Assembly: GCF_024345475.1 (NCBI RefSeq)
Contig: NZ_JAGQBE010000002.1
Span: forward strand, 32,848-96,847
DNA: 64,000 nucleotides
Reading direction: 5' to 3'
DNA from: Cyanobium sp. T1B-Tous
GTDB taxonomy: Bacteria > Cyanobacteriota > Cyanobacteriia > PCC-6307 > Cyanobiaceae
Below are positions 9,168 to 18,896 of this stretch, piece by piece. Position 1 is the first letter of the stretch. Every line of letters begins with the position of its first letter. A program made the position numbers and the translations under genes. The notes under the pieces are model-generated. The model did no database searches. It was not told where the DNA came from and saw nothing but the letters and a program-made list of their open reading frames with translations.

Positions 9168-9488
9168 ATGCCGATTGCCCTGCTGGCCTCCACCTTTGCC
9201 ACCGTGTTTCTGGCGGAACTGGGCGACAAAACCCAGTTGGCCATCGTGACGATCAGTGGCACCTCCACCCGGCCAGGGGCCGTGTTCGCGGGCAGCTCCG
9301 TCGCCTTGGTGCTGGCCAGCCTGCTGGGGGCCGCAGCCGGTGGCTCGCTTTCGGCCGTGATCCCCACCAATGCGCTTCAGCTGGCGGCCTCCGTGGGCTT
9401 CCTGGTGATCGGTGTGCGCCTGATCCAGCGCTCCAGCACCAGCGAGGTGCCCGACACCGCAGCAGACGAGGGTCCGTCGGCGGATTAG
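9168..9488 (+). CDS. GDT1/UPF0016 half-transporter, second subunit
   Basis: A 106-residue membrane protein with three helices and the family motif ELGDKTQLAIVTISG in helix 1. It starts 13 bases after the first half-transporter and almost certainly works with it: two antiparallel three-helix repeats make one cation exchanger, probably for Mn2+ or Ca2+. The tail (about 89-106) is acidic and polar. Cyanobacterial single-chain (Mnx) and split forms of this family are known. Which metal this pair moves cannot be read from the sequence. Confidence 0.88.
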   Translation: MPIALLASTFATVFLAELGDKTQLAIVTISGTSTRPGAVFAGSSVALVLASLLGAAAGGSLSAVIPTNALQLAASVGFLVIGVRLIQRSSTSEVPDTAADEGPSAD

Positions 9489-9659
9489 CATCGAAGCTGA
9501 AAGGTCCTGGTGGCCGTGGGCATCGCTCCGAGCCCAGTCCGCCATCTTCGGCCTTGCCTCCCAAGCCCCCAGCCCTGCTAGCGGGCTTTCCCACCGCGCC
9601 AACCGCCATGCCCCCAGGGGCTGACCACGGTGGCCCACTGCCCACCAGCCTCCCCACCG

Positions 9660-11993
9660 ATGAAGTTCACGGTCGCCGACCTGCTCGACCAGCTTCCCGC
9701 CGTTGAAGCTCTTCCCCTGCCGAAGCTGGAGAAGGCCCTTGGCCTCACCCAGAAGGCCGAGAAGCAGCAACTGCAGATCGGCCTCGAGGGCTTGACCAAG
9801 CTGGGCCTGCTGGAGGTGAACGAAGCCGGCGTCGCCAGGCGGCAGGATCCGGAGCTGATTCCGGCGCGCCTGCGCTGCTCCAGCAAGGGCTTTTGCTTTG
9901 CCCTGCGCGAAGACGGCGGCGAAGACATCTACATCCGGGACCACCAGCTCAACCACGCCTGGAATGGCGACCGGGTGCTCGTGAAGGTGACCCGGGAAGG
10001 GGGGCGGCGGCGCTCACCGGAAGGCGGGGTGCAATGCATCCTCGAGCGGCACACCACCTCGTTGCTGGCCCAGGTGGAACAGCAGGAGGAGCGACTCATC
10101 GCCACTCCCCTGGACGACCGTCTGCTGACGGCGGTGGAACTGCCCCCAGCCGATGCCAGCCATCTCCAGGCTGAGCAGGCCTCCGTGGTGGAGGTGCTGG
10201 TCGACCGGTACCCCGTGGGCCAGTTCGCCCCCCAGGGCCACGTGGCCCGCAGCCTGCCGGTGAACGGCGGCGAAACGGCCGACCGCGACCTGCTGCTCAC
10301 CAAGCACCGCCTCCACGCCCGTCCCCAGCCCCCCCGGGCCACCCTCAAGGCCCTCGCGGCCAAGGAACGCACCGACCTCACCGCCCAGCCGGTCCTGCTG
10401 CTGGAACCCTGGGCAGGCAAGGACGCTCCGGCCCTGCCGGGCCTCGGTCTGGAGGAGCGCGAGGGGGGCTGGACCCTGTGGGTGCACACCCCGGCCATCA
10501 GCGAGCGCTATGGCCCTGGCAGCGCCCTCGACACCTGGCTGCGCCAGCAGGCTGACGCCTTCTGCGTGGGGAACGAATGGCTTCCCCTGCTGAGCCCCGC
10601 CCTCACCAAAGCCGCAGCCTTCAAGGCGGGGGAGGCCCAGGCCGCCCTTTCGGTCGCCCTGGAACTCAGCCCTGAGGGCCAGCTGGAGCACTACCGCTTC
10701 TGCCGCAGCCAGATCAAGCCCGTGGCTGCCGCTGGCCTGGACGCCCTGACCGCCCTGGCAGAACGCAAACCCAAGAGCCGCACCGTGCCCCCGGCCCTGA
10801 AGGGCCTCAAGGATCAGCTGACCCTGTTGGACCAGCTGATCACCGTCACCGGGTTGCTGCGGGAGCAGCGCCAGGCCGCCGGTTCCCTGGACCTCAACCT
10901 GCCCCTGCCGGCCATCCCCAGCCTTGGCGACCTGGCCGTGCCCGGCCCCGATGCGGCCCTGGAAGGCTGGATGGTCAGCCTGGAGGGCCACCATCCCCTG
11001 GCGGTGCTGCGGGAAGCCGTTCTCGTGGCCGAGCGCGCCCTCGGCCAGCACCTGTCCGCCCTGGCGCTGCCGGCGATCTACGCCACCAATGCCACCGCTG
11101 ACGCGGCCGATCTCAACGACGTGGCCCGCGCCGCCCTGGCCCTCGACATTCCCCTTGAACTCAGTGAGGAGGGCAACGCCAGTGCGGCGGAGCTGGCCAC
11201 AGCCTTCGCCAGCACCGACCGCAGCCGGGCTCTCCAGCAGCAGCTCAAGGCCATCCTCAAGCCGATTCTGCTCAGTGACGTCCCCGGCACCCATGCGCTG
11301 GCCGGCCTGATGGGGGAAGGGGCCGCCCTGGCCCCCTGGTGCTGCCCAACCCTCCATTACGCGGATCTCTGGAACCAGCAGATGCTCGTGGTGTTGCTCA
11401 CCGAGGGGAAGGATCGTCCGAGCGTGCGCCACAAGACCAGCGTCGACCTGGCCTCCGATGGCTGCCATGGCGCCATCGACTGGCCCTTGCTGGCCCCCAG
11501 CCAACTCACCCCCTACCAGGAGGTGCTGGAGCATGGCCTGGTGCAGCGCCTGAATGGACGCCGGCGATTCCTGGCCGAACTCCAGGGCGACCTGCTCGCC
11601 ATGGTGCAGGCGCGCCAGGCCGAACCCCTGGTGGGCCAGGTGCTGCCCGGGGTGATCAGCGGGGTGCAGAGCTACGGCTTCTTCGTGGAGGTGCCGCCCT
11701 CCCAGGTGGAGGGCTTGGTGCACGTCAGCTCCCTCAAGGACGACTGGTACGAATACCGCTCGCGCCAGAACCGGCTGGTGGGGCGCAAGAACCGCCGCAC
11801 CTACATGCTGGGGGACCAGGTGGAGGTAGAGATCCAGAAGGTGGATGCCCTGCGCCATCAGATCGACCTGGCTGTGATTCTTCCCGAAGGGGAGGAGCCC
11901 TCCGAGGCGGACCACTCCCGCGGCGCCGAGCAGCGCGAGGCCGATGAGGAGGCCGATCCCTTCGCACCAATCGCCGTCCTGAGCGAGGTCTGA
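9660..11993 (+). CDS. RNase II/R-family protein with degenerate active site (probable pseudoenzyme)
   Basis: 777 residues from the ATG of MKFTVADLLDQL. The fold order is that of RNase R: a winged-helix-like N-terminus (about 1-60), cold-shock-like domain (about 68-160), RNB domain (about 235-600) and a C-terminal S1 domain (about 659-745, with GVISGVQSYGFFVEVP). The RNB active site is missing. The aspartate cluster expected as DPxDAxDFDDA is replaced near 248-262 (LLEPWAGKDAPALPG), and the SPIRRYxDL element is CPTLHYADL at 562-570. It may still bind RNA. It lies four bases upstream of ubiX. Confidence 0.85.
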   Translation: MKFTVADLLDQLPAVEALPLPKLEKALGLTQKAEKQQLQIGLEGLTKLGLLEVNEAGVARRQDPELIPARLRCSSKGFCFALREDGGEDIYIRDHQLNHAWNGDRVLVKVTREGGRRRSPEGGVQCILERHTTSLLAQVEQQEERLIATPLDDRLLTAVELPPADASHLQAEQASVVEVLVDRYPVGQFAPQGHVARSLPVNGGETADRDLLLTKHRLHARPQPPRATLKALAAKERTDLTAQPVLLLEPWAGKDAPALPGLGLEEREGGWTLWVHTPAISERYGPGSALDTWLRQQADAFCVGNEWLPLLSPALTKAAAFKAGEAQAALSVALELSPEGQLEHYRFCRSQIKPVAAAGLDALTALAERKPKSRTVPPALKGLKDQLTLLDQLITVTGLLREQRQAAGSLDLNLPLPAIPSLGDLAVPGPDAALEGWMVSLEGHHPLAVLREAVLVAERALGQHLSALALPAIYATNATADAADLNDVARAALALDIPLELSEEGNASAAELATAFASTDRSRALQQQLKAILKPILLSDVPGTHALAGLMGEGAALAPWCCPTLHYADLWNQQMLVVLLTEGKDRPSVRHKTSVDLASDGCHGAIDWPLLAPSQLTPYQEVLEHGLVQRLNGRRRFLAELQGDLLAMVQARQAEPLVGQVLPGVISGVQSYGFFVEVPPSQVEGLVHVSSLKDDWYEYRSRQNRLVGRKNRRTYMLGDQVEVEIQKVDALRHQIDLAVILPEGEEPSEADHSRGAEQREADEEADPFAPIAVLSEV

Positions 11994-11996
11994 GCC

Positions 11997-12653
11997 ATGG
12001 TTGCCGCGGCCGGACCCGCTCCAGTGGTGCTGGCGGTGTCCGGCGCTTCCGCCCAGCCCCTGGCCCAACGGGCCCTGCAGCTGTTGCTGGAGGCGGACGA
12101 AGCGGTGGAGCTCGTGACCTCCCGCGGCGCCATCGGGGTGTGGCAGGCCGAACTGGGTTTGCGGGTGCCGTCTGAGCCCGAAGCCCAGGAAGCGTTCTGG
12201 CGGGAGCGCACCGGCATCCAGTCGGGCCAGTTGCGCTGCCACCGCTGGAACGACCAGGCCGCGGGCATCGCCAGCGGCAGCTTCCGCACCAAGGGCATGG
12301 TGATCCTGCCCGCCTCGATGGGCACGGTGGGACGGATCGCCTCCGGGGTCGCGTTGGATCTGGTGGAGCGCGCCGCCGACGTGCACCTCAAGGAGGGACG
12401 CCCCCTGGTGATCTGCCCCCGGGAAACCCCCTGGAACCTGATCCACCTGCGCAACCTCACCGCCCTGGCGGAGGCCGGTGCCCGCATCGCCCCACCGGTT
12501 CCGGCCTGGTACCACCAACCCCAGACCATCGAGGACATGGTGGATTTCCTGGTGATCCGGGTCTTTGACGTGCTGGGCTTTGAGCTCGGCAACCTGCGCC
12601 GTTGGCAAGGGCCGCCCCACCAGCCAGGATCCCAGGACACCCGGTCTCTCTAG
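11997..12653 (+). CDS. ubiX: Flavin prenyltransferase UbiX
   Basis: A 218-residue flavoprotein-like protein that joins a dimethylallyl group to FMN, making the prenylated FMN cofactor used by UbiD-type decarboxylases. Seen: the N-terminal Rossmann-like start [13 protein letters not shown], the [19 protein letters not shown] segment (normally PCSMxTxAxIAxG), and the [13 protein letters not shown] region. It follows the RNase R-like gene with three bases between them and is probably in the same transcript. Confidence 0.93.
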   Translation: MVAAAGPAPVVLAVSGASAQPLAQRALQLLLEADEAVELVTSRGAIGVWQAELGLRVPSEPEAQEAFWRERTGIQSGQLRCHRWNDQAAGIASGSFRTKGMVILPASMGTVGRIASGVALDLVERAADVHLKEGRPLVICPRETPWNLIHLRNLTALAEAGARIAPPVPAWYHQPQTIEDMVDFLVIRVFDVLGFELGNLRRWQGPPHQPGSQDTRSL

Positions 12654-12679
12654 ATCCCCCCTACCCACCAGTCCGTCCG

Positions 12680-13219
12680 TTGGTCCTGCTGCAACGCCTG
12701 CTGCTGCTCCCCCTGCTGGCCCCGCTGTTGGTGGTGCTGCTGGTGGGTGCCCTGAACCCCAGGCCCAGCCTCGCCCTGCGGCTGTTGGTCTGGACCTCTC
12801 CTGCCCTGCCGATTGGCGTGTGGATCGCCCTCGCCGCCGGGGGTGGGGCCGGGCTGAGCGCCGCCGGTGCCGCCCTGGCCCTGGGAACGGCACCAGGGGG
12901 CCTGCGCCGCCAGGTGCGCCGATCGGCCCGCGATCCCCGCCAGACCTGGAGCGAGGACGGCCCGGAACCCTGGGAGGAGGCCGCCGATCGCACGCCTTCA
13001 CCGCGGCAGAGCACCCCAGCGGCCCAGGGCCCGTCCGCCGGACCGCCCAGGGCACCGGGCGATCCGGCCCCCACCGTGGCCGTGCCATTCCGGGTGATCC
13101 GCAAGGGCCGGCCGCCGGCGAGCCCCCCCGCCCAGGCCCCTGCCGTCCCCGAACCGGTGGTGACCCAGGCGGCCGCCGTGGGCGATGGCTGGGACGGCCC
13201 GGCCAACGACGACTGGTGA
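12680..13219 (+). CDS. Two-helix membrane protein with Pro/Ala-rich tail, unknown function
   Basis: Not recognised as a characterised family. From the TTG at 12680 it is about 179 residues: two hydrophobic helices near the N-terminus (LLLLPLLAPLLVVLLVGAL and a second around PIGVWIALAAG), then a long Pro/Ala/Arg-rich, probably disordered tail. An ATG at 12602 that overlaps ubiX is an alternative start. The tail ends GWDGPANDDW. The acidic aromatic end and the two-helix start suggest a membrane-tethered adaptor, but that is inference. Confidence 0.6.
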   Translation: MVLLQRLLLLPLLAPLLVVLLVGALNPRPSLALRLLVWTSPALPIGVWIALAAGGGAGLSAAGAALALGTAPGGLRRQVRRSARDPRQTWSEDGPEPWEEAADRTPSPRQSTPAAQGPSAGPPRAPGDPAPTVAVPFRVIRKGRPPASPPAQAPAVPEPVVTQAAAVGDGWDGPANDDW

Positions 13220-13286
13220 AACCGGCCCCCTGCTGCAGGTCAGACCTGCGTAAAGTCGTTTCAGATGCCGCAAGGGGCCTGCACAG

Positions 13287-13709
13287 GTGAGCGAAGCCGC
13301 CCAACCCGCCGCGAACGCGGAAGCCAAACCCGCCAAGGCCAAGCCGCCGAGCCCCGAAGATCAACCCTTCGACAGCTACGTGCCCCAGCTGTTGATGCCA
13401 GCCCTGGCTAAGGAAATACAGGGCTACGGCGGTCCCGCTCCCGAGCTCTCCTTTGAGCAGGGGCCGATGCCGGTCGTCGGGGCGAACTGCTGGATGGTCA
13501 AGGGCACCCTGCCCGGGGAGCGGCGCTTCTGGCTCTGCTTCACCGGAGCCGACATCAATGCCACCAAAACCGTGGCCGTGGCTGAAGCGGGCAGCGAACC
13601 CAGCCTGCTCGAATCGTTTTTGATCGACGAGAAAAAGATGAGCCTGGCGCTGCTGGTGTCCCGGCTGGTGCAGCGGCTGAACGGGCAGAAGTGGCTCGGC
13701 CCGAACTGA
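13287..13709 (+). CDS. DUF2996-family protein
   Basis: 140 residues starting at GTG. An Ala/Lys/Pro-rich N-terminus (about 1-25) precedes a folded domain ending in SFLIDEKKMSLALLVSRLVQ and then RLNGQKWLGPN. That block is typical of the cyanobacterial DUF2996 family, whose members share the SFxIDExK and LNGQKW motifs. No enzymatic motif is visible and its function is unknown. It lies just upstream of acsF in the same direction, 48 bases away. Confidence 0.82.
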   Translation: MSEAAQPAANAEAKPAKAKPPSPEDQPFDSYVPQLLMPALAKEIQGYGGPAPELSFEQGPMPVVGANCWMVKGTLPGERRFWLCFTGADINATKTVAVAEAGSEPSLLESFLIDEKKMSLALLVSRLVQRLNGQKWLGPN

Positions 13710-13757
13710 GGGCGAGTCCCTCTACGATGCAGACACTGCCCTAAGCCCCAACGCTCG

Positions 13758-14861
13758 ATGGTGCCTCCCGCCGCAACCGCCACTCCCGCAGCCCCTTCCC
13801 CAGCCGCCACGGGCACCCCGGACGCGCCGGCCACCAAGGATCCCGTCAGGGACACGATCCTCACCCCTCGCTTCTACACCACGGATTTCGACGCCATGGC
13901 GGCGATGGATCTGCGGCCGAACGAAGTGGAGCTGGAGGCCATCTGCGAAGAGTTCCGCAAGGACTACAACCGTCACCACTTCGTCCGCAACGGTGAATTT
14001 GAGGGAGCGGCCGACAAGCTCGATCCCGAAACCCGCCAGGTTTTCATCGAATTCCTCGAGCAGAGCTGCACTTCCGAATTTTCTGGTTTCCTGCTCTACA
14101 AGGAGCTGAGCCGCCGCATCAAGCAGAAGAACCCCCTGCTGGCGGAGTGCTTTGCCCACATGGCCCGCGATGAGGCCCGCCACGCCGGCTTCCTCAACAA
14201 GGCCATGGGCGACTTCGGCCTGCAGCTCGACCTGGGCTTCCTCACAGCCAGCAAGGCCTACACCTTCTTCAAGCCGAAATTCATCTTCTATGCCACCTAC
14301 CTGAGCGAGAAGATTGGCTACTGGCGTTACATCGCCATTTACCGCCACCTCGAGAAGCATCCCGAGAGCAAGATCTTCCCGATCTTCAATTTCTTCGAAA
14401 ACTGGTGCCAGGACGAAAACCGCCATGGCGACTTCTTTGACGCCCTGATGAAGGCCCAGCCCGACACGGTGCGTGGCCTGAGCGCCCGCCTCTGGTGTCG
14501 GTTCTTCCTGCTGGCCGTGTTCGCCACGATGTACGTGCGCGACGTGGCCCGCAAGGAGTTCTACGAAGCCCTCGGCCTCGATGCCCGCGAATACGACAAG
14601 GTCGTGATCGCCAAGACCAACGAAACCTCCGCCCGGGTGTTTCCGGTGGTGCTGAACGTGGAGCATCCGAAGTTCTACGTTCGCCTGGAGCGTCTGGTGA
14701 GCAACAACGCCAAGCTCAGTGAGGCCGACGCCAGTTCAGCCCCCGCTCCCGTGAAGGTGCTGCGCAAACTGCCCTACTGGATCGCCAACGGGGCCGAGAT
14801 GGCCAAGCTCTACCTGATGGCCCCAATCCGCAGCGAGCAGTTCCAGCCCTCAGTCCGCTGA
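13758..14861 (+). CDS. acsF: Magnesium-protoporphyrin IX monomethyl ester oxidative cyclase
   Basis: Di-iron enzyme of 367 residues (AcsF/ChlAI) that closes the fifth ring of protochlorophyllide with O2. Iron ligands can be seen in [14 protein letters not shown], in [11 protein letters not shown] (ExxH) and in [12 protein letters not shown] (ExxH). The first 30 residues are Ala/Pro-rich and variable. A TACGAT at 13723-13728 could be its -10 element. It is strictly oxygen dependent and is needed for chlorophyll synthesis in all oxygenic phototrophs. Confidence 0.97.
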   Translation: MVPPAATATPAAPSPAATGTPDAPATKDPVRDTILTPRFYTTDFDAMAAMDLRPNEVELEAICEEFRKDYNRHHFVRNGEFEGAADKLDPETRQVFIEFLEQSCTSEFSGFLLYKELSRRIKQKNPLLAECFAHMARDEARHAGFLNKAMGDFGLQLDLGFLTASKAYTFFKPKFIFYATYLSEKIGYWRYIAIYRHLEKHPESKIFPIFNFFENWCQDENRHGDFFDALMKAQPDTVRGLSARLWCRFFLLAVFATMYVRDVARKEFYEALGLDAREYDKVVIAKTNETSARVFPVVLNVEHPKFYVRLERLVSNNAKLSEADASSAPAPVKVLRKLPYWIANGAEMAKLYLMAPIRSEQFQPSVR

Positions 14862-14912
14862 TCCCAGCCGCACCGCTCCCCTTCCTCTCGCTACTTCCCC
14901 TTGGTTGCCACC

Positions 14913-16337
14913 ATGCCCGCCGTGGGCGCCATCGCCGATGGCTTCGATCACACCTGGCGACCACGCCTCGACAGCCTGCTGGCAGCGGGGCGGGGCGCCG
15001 GGGCCGACCTGGTTGAGATCTTCCTGGAGCGCACCGACCACATCGGGGTGTTGGCTGAACAGGACACGATCACCAGTGTCAGCCCCGCCTTTGGCATGGG
15101 GGCTGGCATCCGGGTGTTCCTCGGGGAACGGGACGGGTTTGTCAGCACTAACGACCTCAGCGACCGCGGCCTGCTCCAGGCCCTTGAGCAGGCCCTGGGC
15201 ATGCTCGGCCTGACCCGCAGCAGCACCCCCGCCACCGGCTTCGAGGGCCTCGGAGCCCTGGCTGACTTCGCCGAGGCCAAGGCCCACTGGCTCAACGGCT
15301 GTCCCTCCCTGGCTGAAGCCACGCTCAAGCTGCTCGAGGGCACAGCCCGCCTGGCGAACCACGGGCGGCACCTCCAGGCCCGCCGCGCCAGCTACGCGCG
15401 CGACTGGCAGAGCGTGCTGGTGGCTGCCAGCGATGGCACCTTCGCCCAGGACATCCGTCTGCACCAGTCTCTGGGCCTGAATGTGCTCGCCGCCGATGGG
15501 GATCACCGCGCCGGCCTGGGCCGCCGCTACGGCACCTCGGGCCGCCCCGATGACCTGCGCCAGTGGGATGCGGACGCCTCCGCCCAGGATGTCTGCGCCA
15601 GCGTGGGCACCATGCTCTACGCCGACTACGTCGAGGCCGGCCAGATGCCCTGCGTGCTGGCCAACCGCTTCGGCGGTGTGATCTTCCACGAGGCCTGCGG
15701 CCACCTGCTGGAAACCACCCAGGTGGAGCGGGGCACCACCCCCTTCGCCGACAAGGTGGGCGAGCGGATTGCCCATGAAGCCGTCACCGCCATTGATGAG
15801 GGCCTCACCGACGGCGCCTTCGGCTCCCTCTCCATGGACGATGAGGGCATGGAACCGCAACGCACGGTGTTGATCGAGAACGGCGTGCTCAAACGCTTCC
15901 TCAGTGACCGCGCCGGCCAACGGCGCACGGGCCACGAACGCACAGGCAGCGGCCGGCGCCAGAGCCATGCCTTCGCGGCTGCCAGCCGCATGCGCAACAC
16001 CTTCATCGCTGCGGGCCCCCACACCCCGGATGCCCTGATCGCCTCGGTGGACAAGGGCCTGTACTGCAAGTCAATGGGCGGCGGCAGCGTCGGGCCCACC
16101 GGCCAGTTCAACTTCGCCGTGGAGGAGGGCTACCTGATCGAGAACGGCCAGCTCACCAAGCCGGTGAAGGGGGCCACCCTGATCGGCGAAGCCAAGGAGG
16201 TGATGCCCCGCATCTCGATGTGTGCCAACGATCTGGAGCTGGCCGCGGGCTTCTGCGGCTCCGTGAGTGGCAGCATTTTTGTCACCGTCGGCCAGCCCCA
16301 CATCAAAGTGGATTCGATCACCGTGGGGGGCCGTTGA
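14913..16337 (+). CDS. tldD: TldD-family metalloprotease subunit
   Basis: 474 residues from the ATG at 14913; a TTG 12 bases earlier is possible. TldD is the zinc-bearing half of the TldD/TldE heterodimer, which cleaves unfolded peptides through a narrow tunnel. The zinc motif HEACGHLLE (HExxxH) is intact, and a conserved glycine-rich [15 protein letters not shown] lies near the C-terminus. The partner tldE starts two bases after its stop. Known substrates elsewhere include CcdA and peptide antibiotics. The substrate in cyanobacteria is unknown. Confidence 0.94.
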   Translation: MPAVGAIADGFDHTWRPRLDSLLAAGRGAGADLVEIFLERTDHIGVLAEQDTITSVSPAFGMGAGIRVFLGERDGFVSTNDLSDRGLLQALEQALGMLGLTRSSTPATGFEGLGALADFAEAKAHWLNGCPSLAEATLKLLEGTARLANHGRHLQARRASYARDWQSVLVAASDGTFAQDIRLHQSLGLNVLAADGDHRAGLGRRYGTSGRPDDLRQWDADASAQDVCASVGTMLYADYVEAGQMPCVLANRFGGVIFHEACGHLLETTQVERGTTPFADKVGERIAHEAVTAIDEGLTDGAFGSLSMDDEGMEPQRTVLIENGVLKRFLSDRAGQRRTGHERTGSGRRQSHAFAAASRMRNTFIAAGPHTPDALIASVDKGLYCKSMGGGSVGPTGQFNFAVEEGYLIENGQLTKPVKGATLIGEAKEVMPRISMCANDLELAAGFCGSVSGSIFVTVGQPHIKVDSITVGGR

Positions 16338-16339
16338 CC

Positions 16340-17761
16340 ATGGCCAGCCTCCCCACCCCAGACGAGCACACCCCTAACCAACACCCCACCAAGCAGACGC
16401 CGGCGACGCTCAACCCCGAGGCCCTGGGCGACCGCCTGCAGCAGCTGGCCCGCAGCTCCGGCATCCAGCGCTGGGACCTGGGGGCCTCCTGCAGCACCGA
16501 CACCTCCGTGCAGGTGGATCGCGGGGAAGCCAAACAGATGAAAGGGGCCCAGCGCAGTGCCATCACGGTGCGGGTGTGGAACGGCGATGGCCTGGTGGGC
16601 ATCACCAGCACCTCGGATCTCTCCGATGGGGGGCTGGCACGGGCCCTGGCCGGGGCCCGGGATGCCAGCGCCTTCGGCAATGCCGAGGAGACCCCGGCCT
16701 TCTCCCCCCTGGCCACCGCGCCCCTGGCCAGCCTCGAGCAACCGCTGCACGAACCCCAGCCGATCCTCACCCTGCTGGACACCCTCAAGCAGGCAGAACG
16801 GGACCTGCTAGCTCGCCATGCCGCCATCGGCACCGTGCCTTACAACGGCCTGGCCCAGCGCAGCAGCGAGCGGCTCTACCTCAACAGCGACGGAGCCTGC
16901 CGCCACCAGGTGCTCACGACGGCGAGCCTCTATCTCTATGCCCGCGCCGAGGAAACCGGTCGCAAACCCCGCAGTGCCGGAGCCGTGCGGCTGGGTTACG
17001 GCACCGCTGACCTCGACATCGCCGGCTGCATCGAGGAAGCGGCCGAGCGCACCATTGCCCACCTGGATTACGCCCCGATCGAAACCGGGCATTACACCTG
17101 CGTGTTCAGCCCGGAGGCCTTCCTCGATCTGATCGGCGCCTTCAGCAGCCTGTTCAACGCCCGGGCCGTGCTCGATGGCGTCAGCCTCAGCCAGCGTGAT
17201 TCGCTGGGATCCAGCCTGGCCGTGCCGTTCCTGAGCATCCGCGACAACGGTCTGCACCCCGGCAACGTGGGGGCATCGGCCTTCGACGGCGAGGGAACCC
17301 CCACCGCTCCCCTGGATCTGGTGGCGGGAGGTGTGCTCAGGAATTTTCTGCACTCGGAGGCCACGGCCCGCGCCTTCGGGGTAGCCCCCACCGGCCATGC
17401 CGGCCTGGGCGCCAAGGTGTCCGTCGGTGCCGACTGGTTTGAGATCGGGGCCACGCCGGGCAGCGACGGCGGCCAACAGGGGCTGAACCGCTTCAGCCAC
17501 GCAGGGCCGGTGGTGGTGATCGATTCCCTGTCCGCCCTGCACGCCGGGGTGAAGGCCAGCCAGGGATCCTTCTCCCTGCCCTTCGACGGCTGGCTGGTGC
17601 ACAACGGCGTCAGCCGCTCGATCGAGGCGGCCACCGTGGCCGGCGACATCCGCGCGGTGCTTCAGGCGATTGTGGGCTTTGAAGGCGACGCCAAGATCAC
17701 CCCGGATGGGCTCTGCCCCTACGTGTGGGTCGAGGGCCTCTCGATCACCGGCGAGGCCTAA
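16340..17761 (+). CDS. tldE: TldE/PmbA-family protease subunit
   Basis: 473 residues from the ATG two bases after the tldD stop. It has the same fold as TldD but lacks the HExxxH zinc motif, as expected for the non-catalytic TldE/PmbA partner that completes the peptide tunnel. Conserved stretches include the N-terminal VDRGEAKQMKGAQRSAI and GIMPRISxC-like C-terminal parts with FSLPFDGWLVHNG. A Pro/Thr-rich leader (about 1-25) is not conserved. Operon with tldD; fmt follows 24 bases later. Confidence 0.93.
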   Translation: MASLPTPDEHTPNQHPTKQTPATLNPEALGDRLQQLARSSGIQRWDLGASCSTDTSVQVDRGEAKQMKGAQRSAITVRVWNGDGLVGITSTSDLSDGGLARALAGARDASAFGNAEETPAFSPLATAPLASLEQPLHEPQPILTLLDTLKQAERDLLARHAAIGTVPYNGLAQRSSERLYLNSDGACRHQVLTTASLYLYARAEETGRKPRSAGAVRLGYGTADLDIAGCIEEAAERTIAHLDYAPIETGHYTCVFSPEAFLDLIGAFSSLFNARAVLDGVSLSQRDSLGSSLAVPFLSIRDNGLHPGNVGASAFDGEGTPTAPLDLVAGGVLRNFLHSEATARAFGVAPTGHAGLGAKVSVGADWFEIGATPGSDGGQQGLNRFSHAGPVVVIDSLSALHAGVKASQGSFSLPFDGWLVHNGVSRSIEAATVAGDIRAVLQAIVGFEGDAKITPDGLCPYVWVEGLSITGEA

Positions 17762-17785
17762 CCCCCCAGCCCGGAGGCAGCCCCT

Positions 17786-18805
17786 GTGAAGATCCTGTTC
17801 TGGGGAACGCCGGCCTACGCCGTGCCCAGCCTGGAGGCCCTGGTGGCCGCCAGCCACACCCTGGTGGGCGTGGTGACCCAGCCCGATCGGCGCCGCGGCC
17901 GGGGCAAGGAGCTGCAGCCCAGCCCCGTGAAGGCCAGGGCCCTCGAACTGGGGATCCCGGTGTTCACCCCGGAGCGGATCCGGCGCGAGCCTGCCTGCCA
18001 GGAGCAGCTCGGTGCCCTGGGTGCCGACGCCTATGTGGTGGTGGCCTTTGGCCAGATTCTTCCCCCGGAGGTGCTGCAGCAGCCCCCCCTGGGCTGCTGG
18101 AACGCCCACGGCTCCCTGCTGCCGCGTTGGCGGGGGGCGGGGCCGATCCAGTGGAGCCTGCTGGAGGGCGATGCCGAAACCGGCGTGGGGATCATGGCCA
18201 TGGAGGCAGGGCTCGACACCGGACCGGTGCTGCTGGAGCGCTCGATTGGCATCGGACTGCTGGAGAACGCCCACCAGCTCGGCCAGCGCCTGGCCAGCCT
18301 CAGCGCCGACCTGCTGGTGGAGGCCCTCCCGACGATCGCCGCCGCAGGACCGGGCCCGGAAGCCGAGCGCCTCAGCCGCCTGCAGGTGCGGGCCCAGGGA
18401 GAGGTGGGCCTGAACTACGCCCGCATGCTCACCAAAGAGGACGCCGTGATCGACTGGGGCGCCTCTGCTCTGGTGATCCACCGGCGGGTGATGGGGCTGT
18501 ACCCCGGGGCCCACACCAGCTGGCGGGGCAAACGGTTGAAACTGCTGGCCACCGAACCCCTCGTCGCCCGGCTGGCGGATGGGCTGAGCGCGGAAGCCCG
18601 GGCCCTGCTGGGAGGCCCCACCGCTGACGCCCCCCCGGGCAGCGTGCTGGCGATCGTGCCCGGGGTTGGCGTGGTGCTGGCCAGCGGCGGATGCCCCCTG
18701 CTGCTGCGCCAAGCCCAGCTGGAGGGCAAGGCAGCGGCCCAGGGGCAGAGCCTGATCCAGCAGCTTGAGGCCCGGCCCGGCGACCGCCTGGGTGACGGGG
18801 CGTAA
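17786..18805 (+). CDS. fmt: Methionyl-tRNA formyltransferase
   Basis: 339 residues starting at GTG. It formylates initiator Met-tRNA using 10-formyltetrahydrofolate. Seen: FWGTPAYAVPSLEAL at the N-terminus, the catalytic segment NAHGSLLPRWRGAGPIQWSL (Asn and His), and GIMAMEAGLDTGPVL with the catalytic aspartate. A C-terminal OB-like domain starts near 210. The length is normal. It follows tldE in the same direction. Confidence 0.95.
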   Translation: MKILFWGTPAYAVPSLEALVAASHTLVGVVTQPDRRRGRGKELQPSPVKARALELGIPVFTPERIRREPACQEQLGALGADAYVVVAFGQILPPEVLQQPPLGCWNAHGSLLPRWRGAGPIQWSLLEGDAETGVGIMAMEAGLDTGPVLLERSIGIGLLENAHQLGQRLASLSADLLVEALPTIAAAGPGPEAERLSRLQVRAQGEVGLNYARMLTKEDAVIDWGASALVIHRRVMGLYPGAHTSWRGKRLKLLATEPLVARLADGLSAEARALLGGPTADAPPGSVLAIVPGVGVVLASGGCPLLLRQAQLEGKAAAQGQSLIQQLEARPGDRLGDGA

Positions 18806-18831
18806 CAACCGGCTTACGTTCTGTGTTGTTA
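18803..18831. repeat. 7-bp inverted repeat after fmt
   Basis: TAACAAC at 18803-18809 (the TAA is the fmt stop) and GTTGTTA at 18825-18831 are perfect inverted repeats with 15 bases between them. It could be a weak hairpin at the end of the fmt message or an operator for the small gene at 18897. The loop is long and no T run follows at once, so neither use is established. Confidence 0.3.
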
Positions 18832-18896
18832 GGACTCACTCACTTTTGCGCTCCCCGGACTCTGGCTAGAGAGGAGGGAGAGTTTGCACCGGATCC

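Noticed and set aside
9571..9589. Terminator-like stem before the RNase R-like gene
   Set aside because: Only a 5-bp stem (AGCCC/GGGCT) and three T. Too weak to list as a feature.
10014..13364. Minus-strand reading frame of 1116 codons
   Set aside because: It lies opposite the RNase R-like gene, ubiX and the next two genes, and its translation is low-complexity His/Gly/Gln-rich with no domain. It is a high-GC shadow of real genes.
16808..18808. Minus-strand reading frame of 666 codons
   Set aside because: Antisense to tldE and fmt. No domain and biased composition.
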